From: Lachnoclostridium phytofermentans
Lineage (GTDB): Bacteria; Bacillota; Clostridia; Lachnospirales; Lachnospiraceae
Direction of reading: 5' to 3'
DNA length: 9,304 bases
NCBI GenBank assembly: GCA_003526525.1
Contig: DPVV01000110.1
Coordinates: forward strand, 1-9,304
The notes under the pieces were generated by a model that was not told the DNA's origin, did no database searches, and saw nothing but the letters and a program-made list of their open reading frames with translations. This document shows positions 1 through 5,758 of the stretch, one piece after another. A program made the translations under genes and the position numbers. Every line of letters begins with the position of its first letter. Within the stretch, counting starts at the first letter, position 1.

Positions 1-681
1 CAAAAAGCACCTGTGTATACCCATAACTCAGAAACAAAAGCAGAAGTTGATGCATGTATATCAAGAAATCATATGACTCCAACCGCATTTCTTGACTCCT
101 TAGGTATCTATGATTTTGGCGGCGGTGGATACCACTGTGTTCATATGACTGATGAGGACCTTTATATTGTAAAGAATAAAGGAGTTTCAGTTGTTACAAA
201 TCCTGGGTCGAACACGAAATTAGCTAGCGGAATTGCACGTATTAAGGATATGTTATCCCTGGGAATTAATATAGCAATCGGAACAGATGGCCCTGCAAGC
301 AACAATTGTCTTGATATGTTTCGTGAGATGTTCTTAGTTACAGGACTTTCTAAGTTAAAGAACGAGGATGCATCTTCGGTAGATGCAAATGAAGTTCTTA
401 AGATGGCAACAGTAAACGGTGCAAAAGCAATGCGTCTTACTGACTGTGATTGTCTAGCTGAAGGAAAATTAGCAGATTTAATCATGATCGATTTACATCA
501 GCCTAATATGCAACCGTTGAATAACATCACTAAAAATATCGTTTATAGTGGAAGCAAAACTAATGTTAAATTAACTATGGTGAATGGCAAGATACTTTAT
601 GAAAATGGTGAATTTTTCGTAGGAGATGATCCAGAGGCTATTTATGCGAAGGCGAATGAAATAATAAATCGTATGAGATAA
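1..681 (+). CDS. mtaD: MTA/SAH deaminase-like amidohydrolase, C-terminal part (5' end outside window)
   Basis: Metal-dependent amidohydrolase-superfamily deaminase. The closest match by motif is 5-methylthioadenosine/S-adenosylhomocysteine deaminase, a cytosolic enzyme that turns the adenosine moiety into inosine and releases ammonia in purine and methionine salvage. The frame is open from base 1, so 226 C-terminal residues of a protein usually about 430 long are visible. Expected active-site elements appear in order: THNSE (His8, Glu11 of the visible part), YHCVHM (metal-ligand His45), the NPGSNTKLASG segment, and GTDGPASNN with the catalytic/metal Asp96. The C-terminus has the usual ADLIMID and VNGKILYENG strands of the composite beta-sandwich. 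The N-terminal HxH metal motif must lie upstream of the window. A GTG at 13 is internal, not a start. Related chlorohydrolases and guanine deaminases share the fold, so the substrate is inferred. A hairpin 140 bases downstream may terminate the transcript. Confidence 0.8.
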   Translation, partial: QKAPVYTHNSETKAEVDACISRNHMTPTAFLDSLGIYDFGGGGYHCVHMTDEDLYIVKNKGVSVVTNPGSNTKLASGIARIKDMLSLGINIAIGTDGPASNNCLDMFREMFLVTGLSKLKNEDASSVDANEVLKMATVNGAKAMRLTDCDCLAEGKLADLIMIDLHQPNMQPLNNITKNIVYSGSKTNVKLTMVNGKILYENGEFFVGDDPEAIYAKANEIINRMR

Positions 682-821
682 TTTAAATATCGAAGAAATG
701 ATACATTAGTGATTTCTAAGATTATGAAACAATCGAGAGATATTCCATTCATCATCCGTTTTCATTCCATTCTGTTTACGTTTTGGGCATAAATTTAAAT
801 AACACGATTAGTATTTTACTA

Positions 822-865
822 ATATTGATGGCAGTGACATTATTAAGTGTCACTGCCATCAATAT
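822..865. terminator. Perfect 18-bp hairpin between convergent genes, probable bidirectional terminator
   Basis: Arms 822-839 and 848-865 are perfectly complementary over 18 bp around an 8-base loop, with a GC-rich core (TGGCAGTGACA). The hairpin sits just beyond the minus-strand merR-like stop codon (869-871) and 140 bases after the amidohydrolase stop, between converging genes. On the plus strand it is followed by a T-rich stretch (872-886). On the minus strand the tail is only mildly T-rich, so termination in that direction is less certain. Confidence 0.7.
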
Positions 866-868
866 ATA

Positions 869-1789
869 TTACTTTTTAATTTTAACTGGTTCCAAAAGAT
901 TTAAAAAATACTCCTGTTTACTTCCATCGGGGCTATCATTACGAATATGTTCTTCAAAACATAATTTTGAGTGGTCAGGTTCATATTTATCATTTATTGA
1001 TAATAGTTTCATTAATGTTTTCCATGAGCCCCCTATATCATCACTACTTTCAAGCATTGCGTATAGCCCACCAGGTAATTTCATCACCTTAAGATTATCA
1101 GGAACAACGATTTCGTCAGGAATGGAAGCGCACATGCCATATCCATAAGGCTTACCTTCTCCGCTTGGCATTGGATTCATGTTCCCACCAAACAAACGAG
1201 CTGTTCCTGTTAGATTTGCTGATTTTAACCAGTCTATAACAGGTATCATTGCCTCATCTTCGGGCGACACGCTCACTGCAACGTTGTATGCGACCCGCAT
1301 AGGCGGAAGTGTAATAAATCTTAGCTTTTTACTATTTTCTTGCTGATTTAACATGATTAACTCCTCCAGTTCGTATTGTAACTCATTAGTCAGTTTTATG
1401 TTTGCCAGCAATTCCGATAAATTTTCATCCGTTATCAATTGATTATTATGTTCCTGTAAAAAGGACAGGAACTGAACCAACTGTTTTTCTTTATTAGAAA
1501 TTTCCACCCTTTGAGCTTTTAAAGCAGAAAGTCTGTTAACAATAACTTCTTGTAATTTCTCAAATGTTTTGTTATCCATAACAGTCTTTATTTCACATAT
1601 CGGAACATCAAGTGTTCTTAGTAATGCTGTGATACGAACACATAAAACTGCATTTTCATCATAAAATCTCCATCCAGAATCATTATCCCTTATACTGCAA
1701 AAAAGATCTTCCGATTCCCAATGACGCAAAGTACGGCTCGTCAGCCCTAGCTGCGCAGAGAGTTTATGAATTGCGATTAGATTATTCAC
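869..1789 (-). CDS. MerR-family transcriptional regulator with GyrI-like effector-binding domain
   Basis: A 306-residue ligand-sensing transcription factor of the BmrR-like class. Residues about 5-48 form the MerR winged helix-turn-helix (SAQLGLTSRTLRHWESE, then the wing motif GWRFYDENAV). Residues about 75-118 look like the long dimerisation helix. Residues about 158-304 match the GyrI-like small-molecule-binding domain, with the typical YGYG, PGGLYAMLES, SWKTLM, CFEEHI and terminal LLEPVKI elements. Such proteins bind hydrophobic or cationic compounds and activate promoters with long spacers. The start is GTG at 1789: a strong GAAAGGAG ribosome binding site (1798-1805) lies 8 bases upstream. 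Its own promoter (1824-1854) has a MerR-type layout, so autoregulation is likely. No efflux pump or target enzyme is adjacent on the same strand, so the ligand and the other targets are unknown. Confidence 0.88.
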   Translation of the reverse strand: MNNLIAIHKLSAQLGLTSRTLRHWESEDLFCSIRDNDSGWRFYDENAVLCVRITALLRTLDVPICEIKTVMDNKTFEKLQEVIVNRLSALKAQRVEISNKEKQLVQFLSFLQEHNNQLITDENLSELLANIKLTNELQYELEELIMLNQQENSKKLRFITLPPMRVAYNVAVSVSPEDEAMIPVIDWLKSANLTGTARLFGGNMNPMPSGEGKPYGYGMCASIPDEIVVPDNLKVMKLPGGLYAMLESSDDIGGSWKTLMKLLSINDKYEPDHSKLCFEEHIRNDSPDGSKQEYFLNLLEPVKIKK

Positions 1790-1823
1790 TTCTTTTACTC
1801 CTTTCAGAGATATCTCTAAAATT

Positions 1824-1854
1824 ATTGTAACACTTGACGTTACGACAATTGCAA
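1824..1854 (-). promoter_or_regulatory. MerR-type promoter/operator for the merR-like gene (19-bp spacer with dyad)
   Basis: Read on the minus strand, a -35 box TTGCAA (1849-1854) and a -10 box TACAAT (1824-1829) are separated by 19 bp. That is the over-long spacing that MerR-family activators are known to correct by DNA distortion. The spacer starts with a 15-base imperfect dyad, TTGTCGTAACGTCAA (1834-1848), with 7-base arms around one central base and one mismatched pair. A perfect 12-base palindrome AGAGATATCTCT (1806-1817) lies about where transcription would begin. The regulator GTG start is 34 bases downstream of the -10 box. Confidence 0.65.
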
Positions 1855-1869
1855 GAGCTTTTTTCCTAT

Positions 1870-2001
1870 TTATTTTAATATATTACAATACATAATAACA
1901 TACCTTCTTATTCGGTTAGTTAACTTTTTGATCTTAAATATTATTTCTTTTAAGTCCTTAGTTACAAAAGGTTTTCCCTCTTTATCAAGGAGTGGTGTCA
2001 T
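1870..2001 (-). other. Possible 43-codon ORF or gene remnant, unrecognised
   Basis: An ATG at 2001 on the minus strand opens 43 codons. It begins with MTPLLDKEGKPFVTKDLK and continues into a Lys/Arg-rich, then hydrophobic, tail. The frame stays open for 8 more codons upstream of the ATG. The composition of the first 20 residues looks protein-like, but there is no ribosome binding site before the ATG and no family I recognise. It could be a remnant of a lost gene or chance; chance is at least as likely. Confidence 0.18.
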
Positions 2002-2203
2002 CGTATAGAAATACGCTAGTTTTCGCTATTCGGGTAGCTTAAAAACAAATCTAATTAAACTTGCAACGAATTAACTGATGATTAATATCCGCTAGTATGA
2101 TAGACTAAAATATAATGTGACTGCTGGTTTCTATACAGAATATTGGCCTTTCTACATTTAGATATCACCAGTAAACATACTACGAAAGTCTAGGAGGTAT
2201 AAG

Positions 2204-2728
2204 ATGTATCAATATAAAGATCTATCAGTTCAAAATGTACATAAAATCGAAGAAATCGATGCGGAATGGTTTATACATAAAGCTTGGAGACAAAAAAATG
2301 GTGAACTATTCTTAGCCGAAATCAATTGGCTAGAAAAAGAACTACCAAATGGTTTACCATGGCACAAAGAACACTTTGTCAATTCTTTAGAAGGTGGTGG
2401 TAAAGCAATAGGCTGTTTTAACAACGATACTATGGTTGGATATGCTGTTTTAGATGCAGATTTATTCGGTAAGAATAAAGAGTATCTGCTTCTTGATCAG
2501 ATCTTTATCTCTAAAAATGATAGAAATCATGGGATTGGAAAAGAGTTATTTCATAGATTATGTCAAAGTGCTATTCAGTTAGGTGCTAAAAAGTTATATA
2601 TTTGCTCAGCATCTGCGGAAGAGACAGTTGCATTTTATCGTAGCCTAGGCTGTATTGATGCAACTGAAGTAAACGAAGAACTTTATGCACTAGACCCAAG
2701 AGATATACAACTAGAGTATATCTTATAG
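2204..2728 (+). CDS. GNAT-family N-acetyltransferase
   Basis: A 174-residue cytosolic acetyl-CoA-dependent acyltransferase of the GCN5-related family. The fold is recognisable from residue about 66 onward: the beta strands around VGYAVLDADL (78-87) and YLLLDQIFISKN (94-105) lead into the acetyl-CoA pyrophosphate-binding loop RNHGIG (107-112, the Q/R-x-x-G-x-G motif) and its following helix. The late motif is LYICSASAEETVAFYRSLGC (131-150), in which the AFYRSLG segment is the standard GNAT C-terminal helix. The substrate cannot be read from the sequence. The ATG follows AGGAGG at 2192-2197 by 6 bases, an excellent translation signal. A WYL-domain regulator starts 20 bases after its stop, so the two are very likely cotranscribed and the regulator may control this pair. 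Confidence 0.9.
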   Translation: MYQYKDLSVQNVHKIEEIDAEWFIHKAWRQKNGELFLAEINWLEKELPNGLPWHKEHFVNSLEGGGKAIGCFNNDTMVGYAVLDADLFGKNKEYLLLDQIFISKNDRNHGIGKELFHRLCQSAIQLGAKKLYICSASAEETVAFYRSLGCIDATEVNEELYALDPRDIQLEYIL

Positions 2729-2748
2729 GGATTTTGGGGTGATATCAT

Positions 2749-3672
2749 ATGAAAATTGACCGACTTTTAGCAATAACCATTTACCTACTCAATCATAAAC
2801 GTACATCTGCTCAGGATTTAGCAAATCGTTTCGAAGTTTCCACTAGGACAATCATGAGAGATATTGATTCTTTATGTCTTGCTGGAATTCCTGTTGTTTC
2901 AACCTTCGGTGTGGATGGAGGTTATGAGATTATGGAAACATTTCAAATGGAAAAACAAGTGGCAGGAGAAATCGATTATTCTTTTATCCTCACGGCTTTA
3001 AAAGGATTATCAACTGCATATCCTGACAGAGAGCTTGAGAATACCATCGAAAAGTTACATTGTTTAGGTGAGCATTCTACTCAAAGTATTCAAATTGATT
3101 TAGGTGTAGCAAATGAACACAAGGAGGTTAACACGTTACTTTCCTTGTTAAGTCATGCGATAAAAATACGACACATCGTTGAGTTTATCTACACCAACTC
3201 AGATAATATAACAAAATCTGTTGTTGTTGAACCAGTATCTATCATTTATAAATGGTATCATTGGTATCTACTAGCTTATCAACCAAAGCATGAATCTTAT
3301 TGTATGTATAAGTTAATTCGTATGGAGCACTTAACCATTCACGAGCAGGAAAATACGATACTGCATAATCACAAGGAAGCAATGCAATGCTGGGAAAGTA
3401 GGAACGAAACACGTACCATGATAACGATAAAGCTAATGTGCTACTCTAGTATACGTTCTAGATGCTTAGAATATCTGAATGGTACTATCGTTGAAGAGTA
3501 TTCAAATGGCGATTTCCTATATAAGATTATAGTACCGGAAAATGAACAATTTTGGTTCGGAACAGTAATCTCTTTTGGAGATAAGGTAAAAGTTTTAGAA
3601 CCGCCTGGAATAATAAAGAAAGTAGTTGCTACTTGTAATCAAGTTATAAGCCAATACGAAAATCTAGATTGA
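2749..3672 (+). CDS. HTH/WYL-domain transcriptional regulator (YafY-like)
   Basis: A 307-residue DNA-binding regulator. Residues 1-62 form a DeoR/HTH_11-type winged helix: RTSAQDLANRFEVSTRTIMR followed by DIDSLCLAGIPV and the wing GVDGGYEI. Residues about 134-200 form a WYL domain, with EPVSIIYKWYHWYLLAYQ containing the Trp172-Tyr173-Leu174 triad that names the family, then YKLIRMEHL. Residues about 222-300 match the C-terminal WCX extension. WYL domains are thought to sense nucleic-acid or nucleotide-like ligands and several control defence or stress genes, but ordinary metabolic examples are common. The start at 2749 is supported by a GGGGTGAT ribosome binding site (2736-2743). It lies 20 bases behind the GNAT gene in an apparent two-gene operon, suggesting control of that operon. 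No defence genes are nearby. Confidence 0.9.
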   Translation: MKIDRLLAITIYLLNHKRTSAQDLANRFEVSTRTIMRDIDSLCLAGIPVVSTFGVDGGYEIMETFQMEKQVAGEIDYSFILTALKGLSTAYPDRELENTIEKLHCLGEHSTQSIQIDLGVANEHKEVNTLLSLLSHAIKIRHIVEFIYTNSDNITKSVVVEPVSIIYKWYHWYLLAYQPKHESYCMYKLIRMEHLTIHEQENTILHNHKEAMQCWESRNETRTMITIKLMCYSSIRSRCLEYLNGTIVEEYSNGDFLYKIIVPENEQFWFGTVISFGDKVKVLEPPGIIKKVVATCNQVISQYENLD

Positions 3673-3778
3673 ATTAAAGATAATGTTTGAGTATTATTAA
3701 TCTTTGTATAGAAGAAAAAGAAAGCTTTGCACTTATACTTATAAGAATTAACATGAAATGTACGCTCACTTACTTTCC

Positions 3779-3806
3779 TTGACATGAATAGCAAGAATGG
3801 TATTCC
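3779..3806 (+). promoter_or_regulatory. Candidate ridA promoter
   Basis: A perfect -35 hexamer TTGACA (3779-3784) is followed after 16 bp by TATTCC (3801-3806), preceded by TG as an extended -10 (3798-3799). The -10 hexamer itself is poor (3 of 6 consensus bases), so activity rests on the -35 and the TG extension. Use of this promoter would give a leader of about 155 bases before ridA. Confidence 0.33.
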
Positions 3807-3894
3807 TCAATTGCTTTTCATTGTCGTTAATAATGACATACTGTTGTCATAGTTTATTTGTTACATTTCTTAGGAAAGGGCGATTCCCTATACT

Positions 3895-3961
3895 AGGAAA
3901 GGAGCAAGTAGTAGATGATATACTTAAAATTAATGTAAGTTTGTATTTTCTACTACTAAGG
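3895..3961 (+). promoter_or_regulatory. ridA leader: strong ribosome binding site, 7-codon mini-ORF and hairpin
   Basis: AGGAAAGGAG (3895-3904) is a stronger ribosome binding site than the one at ridA itself. It precedes an ATG at 3915 that encodes the peptide MIYLKLM and stops at 3936-3938. A perfect 9-bp inverted repeat (AGTAGTAGA 3907-3915, TCTACTACT 3949-3957) encloses the mini-ORF. Its 3' foot touches the weak TAAGG ribosome binding site of ridA (3957-3961). The geometry resembles leader-peptide translational control, but the hairpin is AT-rich and has a 33-base loop, so this is inference. Confidence 0.35.
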
Positions 3962-3967
3962 TTTATA

Positions 3968-4333
3968 ATGAGTGACATTAAGAGATATCAAGTTAATGAG
4001 GACAACGCATGGTCTGAGATGGTAGAGGCAGGAGATTTCGTATTCTTAAACTTCTGTACTGGTAACGTAGGACAGTCAGTAGAAGCACAGGTTCACGGTG
4101 CGATTGATTGTATGGAGAGTAACTTAAAAAAACTTGAATTAACGCTAGATAATGTAGTTAAAGTTACCGTCTTACTGAGAGATGCATGGAATATCCCGAT
4201 TATGGAAATGGTGTTTAAAGAGAGATTTGCAAGTAATTATCCAGCTAGAAAAACAATTCAAACAGAGTTTGCTCATTGCGGAGGAGCAGATGGATTACAT
4301 GTTCAAATTGATGCTATCGCTTATCGGAAATAA
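3968..4333 (+). CDS. RidA-family (YjgF/YER057c/UK114) protein
   Basis: A 121-residue small trimer-forming protein of the Rid superfamily. RidA proper hydrolyses reactive 2-aminoacrylate and related enamine/imine intermediates made by PLP enzymes. Expected elements are AGDFVFLNFCTGNVG (strand and loop, about 21-35), the helix AIDCMESNLKKLEL (45-58), DNVVKVTVLLRD (61-72), and the PARKTI motif carrying the conserved Arg94, equivalent to the substrate-carboxylate-binding Arg of RidA. The C-terminal strand reads VQIDAIAY, with Asp115 where canonical RidA has Glu, so it may belong to a side subfamily with different activity. The start chosen is ATG 3968 because family proteins begin close to this point and a modest TAAGG lies 6 bases upstream. 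An in-frame extension to 3797 is possible but unsupported. It is probably monocistronic. Confidence 0.85.
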   Translation: MSDIKRYQVNEDNAWSEMVEAGDFVFLNFCTGNVGQSVEAQVHGAIDCMESNLKKLELTLDNVVKVTVLLRDAWNIPIMEMVFKERFASNYPARKTIQTEFAHCGGADGLHVQIDAIAYRK

Positions 4334-4361
4334 TAGTGGATAGTGTCAATCTTAAATCCAT

Positions 4362-4391
4362 AAACGAATTAGCTAAAAACGAATTAGTTTA
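4362..4391 (+). repeat. 15-bp tandem direct repeat upstream of queG
   Basis: Two adjacent 15-base units begin AAACGAATTAG (4362-4376 and 4377-4391) and match at 13 of 15 positions. A degenerate third unit follows (4392-4406), and another AACGAATTTA occurs at 4405-4414. They lie in the 165-base gap between ridA and queG, about 110 bases before the queG start. No terminator is visible after ridA in this gap. The repeats could be a regulator site or local duplication. Confidence 0.5.
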
Positions 4392-4498
4392 AAATGAATA
4401 ACAGAACGAATTTATTTTATGTTTTATGATAACTAACAAATTTTAAAGGGTAATAAAAAATAGTGATTTTTAATTAGTAAGGAAAAGAGTGATTTAAG

Positions 4499-5491
4499 AT
4501 GTGGAAACAACAGATAGAAGATTTTTGTAAGTCGTTAGGTCTTGATACCATCGGTTTTATACGCTGTAGAAGATTTGTTGAATTAATCGATTTCTATGAG
4601 AAGCGAAAAGAAAAGAACTTACAAAATGAATTTGAAGAGAAGGACATTGAAAAGAGAATCAATCCTAACCTTACGATGGAGAGTGGAAAAACAATCATAT
4701 CCATTGCATTTCCTTATTATCATGATGAGGAGAACATAGAAAATGGATTTTCTATTTATACAAAACGCATGGATTATCATAAAGTTGTGAAATCCTATCT
4801 CGCAAAAGTATGTGAATACATTGAAAGCCTAGGCGGAAAAGCAGAGGGTTTTGTTGACAGTAATGCTCTTCCTGAGCGCTACATCGCATATTTAGCAGGC
4901 GTTGGCTTTATTGGAAATAATAATATGTTGATTACTAAAAAATATGGTTCGTATGTTTTTCTTGGGGAAATTATAACAGACTTAGAGATGGAATTAGAGG
5001 ATGTAAGATCCTATCAAGAAATTCCAAAGCATATAGAATGTGGCGATTGCAAACGCTGTTATCATGAATGTCCGTCAAAATCAATTAACCAAAATAAAAT
5101 AAATCCCAATATCTGTTTATCCTATCTTACTCAAAAGAAAGAACTATCCGATCAGGAAATTAGTCTCTTAAAAGGGAATGTTTTTGGATGTGATTATTGT
5201 CAACTAAAATGCCCGTATAATGAAGAGATTGAAACAAATGTTTTAGATGACTTTAAAACCTTATGCTATATGAATGAGGATTTGAAAATTTTTGCTTCCA
5301 TGGATAATAAATTCTTCAAAGATAAGATAAGCAATACATCTTGCGGGTGGAGAGGAAAGAATGTGATTAAAAGAAATGCAATTCTTCGAATCCATAAAGA
5401 AAACCAAGATATCACAGAGTTAAGAGGGGATTCCCCATATATTAATGATTATATTGATCGATTGCTGAATAAACATGATAGGAAAGAATAG
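4499..5491 (+). CDS. queG: Epoxyqueuosine reductase QueG
   Basis: A cytosolic cobalamin- and iron-sulfur-dependent reductase performing the last step of queuosine synthesis, epoxyqueuosine to queuosine in the wobble position of GUN-decoding tRNAs. The 330-residue protein has the family signatures in order: YTKRMDYHKVV (about 87-97), GFVDSNALPER with Asp120 as the presumed proton donor, the AGVGFIGN loop (133-140), GSYVFLGEIITD (150-161), then the ferredoxin-like module with CGDCKRCYHECP (Cys181, 184, 187, 191), Cys206 and CDYCQLKCPYN (Cys231, 234, 238) for two [4Fe-4S] clusters. The C-terminal GWRGKNVIKRNAI resembles the HEAT-like tail. In most QueG proteins I recall, the loop reads GKN; here it is GNN. 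The ATG at 4499 follows a modest AAGAG element (4485-4489). No other queuosine genes are in the window. A terminator follows at 5510. Confidence 0.92.
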   Translation: MWKQQIEDFCKSLGLDTIGFIRCRRFVELIDFYEKRKEKNLQNEFEEKDIEKRINPNLTMESGKTIISIAFPYYHDEENIENGFSIYTKRMDYHKVVKSYLAKVCEYIESLGGKAEGFVDSNALPERYIAYLAGVGFIGNNNMLITKKYGSYVFLGEIITDLEMELEDVRSYQEIPKHIECGDCKRCYHECPSKSINQNKINPNICLSYLTQKKELSDQEISLLKGNVFGCDYCQLKCPYNEEIETNVLDDFKTLCYMNEDLKIFASMDNKFFKDKISNTSCGWRGKNVIKRNAILRIHKENQDITELRGDSPYINDYIDRLLNKHDRKE

Positions 5492-5509
5492 TTTCTTACA
5501 TGCTCATAG

Positions 5510-5549
5510 AAAGAGAGTTTACTAATATTCGAGTAAGCTCTCTTTATTT
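5510..5549 (+). terminator. Rho-independent terminator after queG
   Basis: A 14-bp stem pairs 5510-5523 (AAAGAGAGTTTACT) with 5532-5545 (AGTAAGCTCTCTTT), with one G-T wobble, around an 8-base loop. It is followed by TTTATTTG. It lies 18 bases beyond the queG stop codon and closes that unit before the nox promoter. Confidence 0.82.
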
Positions 5550-5656
5550 GTAACAGAGAAAAGTTCACAAAGCTTGCTTTTTCAAGTATTTTAAACTAAT
5601 TCCCTAATTCGACACAACAAATAAAAAATGACATAAATTATTATTAGAAAAAATAA

Positions 5657-5685
5657 TTGTAATTTAATAGTATTAGTGGTATAAT
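5657..5685 (+). promoter_or_regulatory. Strong sigma-A-type promoter of nox
   Basis: -35 TTGTAA (5657-5662), a 17-bp spacer and consensus -10 TATAAT (5680-5685), with a TG extension one base before the -10 (TGG-TATAAT, 5677-5685). Transcription should start near 5692, giving a leader of about 67 bases to the nox ATG. This is the best promoter in the window. Confidence 0.75.
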
Positions 5686-5690
5686 AAGCA

Positions 5691-5719
5691 TTGTTAAAAA
5701 TATATCATAATCATTACTA
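5691..5719 (+). promoter_or_regulatory. Candidate Rex and PerR/Fur-like operator sequences downstream of the nox -10
   Basis: TTGTTAA at 5691-5697 is a perfect left half of the known Rex site (TTGTTAA-N4-TTAACAA). The corresponding right half (5702-5708) matches at only 4 of 7 positions. Overlapping it, 5705-5719 (TCATAATCATTACTA) matches the PerR box TTATAAT-N-ATTATAA at 11 of 14 positions, and the Fur box about as well. Both lie at the start site, where a repressor would block transcription. The AT-rich background makes chance matches quite possible. Confidence 0.3.
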
Positions 5720-5758
5720 TTATTAATATTAAGAAAGTTATAGGAAGGGGTAATTACG

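Larger units (their letters stand above)
1790..2203. other. Divergent intergenic region, 414 bases
   Basis: This region lies between the divergently transcribed merR-like and GNAT genes. It holds the merR promoter (1824-1854), a doubtful minus-strand mini-ORF (1870-2001), and on the plus strand a consensus -10 box TATAAT at 2111-2116 with no good -35 at the right distance (about 2088-2093 reads TCCGCT). It ends with the AGGAGG ribosome binding site (2192-2197) of the GNAT gene. A small hairpin CGTAT-AGAA-ATACG lies near 2002-2015. I see no tRNA or riboswitch structure. Confidence 0.4.
3673..3967. other. Intergenic region with long ridA leader, 295 bases
   Basis: The first 100 bases after the WYL gene contain only a weak imperfect stem (AAAGAT/ATCTTT arms) without a T tract, so no confident terminator is seen. 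A plausible promoter begins at 3779. The remaining 160 bases are an untranslated leader with an unexpectedly strong ribosome binding site, a 7-codon ORF and a hairpin, described separately. The ridA frame stays open back to about 3797, but that stretch is hydrophobic, low in family similarity and has no ribosome binding site. Confidence 0.4.

Noticed and set aside
162..485. Minus-strand ORF inside the amidohydrolase gene
   Set aside because: It is a shadow of a gene with clear active-site motifs on the plus strand.
706..765. Minus-strand 19-codon fragment (MKTDDEWNISRLFHNLRNH)
   Set aside because: It looks faintly protein-like, but it is too short, lacks a good ribosome binding site and matches no family I know.
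783..1148. Plus-strand 121-codon ORF
   Set aside because: It is antisense to the well-supported MerR/GyrI gene and spans the terminator hairpin; its translation resembles no family.
2230..2424. Minus-strand 64-codon ORF inside the first GNAT gene
   Set aside because: It is antisense to a confident gene, with no ribosome binding site or recognisable content.
3797..3967. In-frame upstream extension of the ridA reading frame
   Set aside because: The added 57 residues are hydrophobic and unlike any RidA N-terminus, and no ribosome binding site precedes the upstream start.
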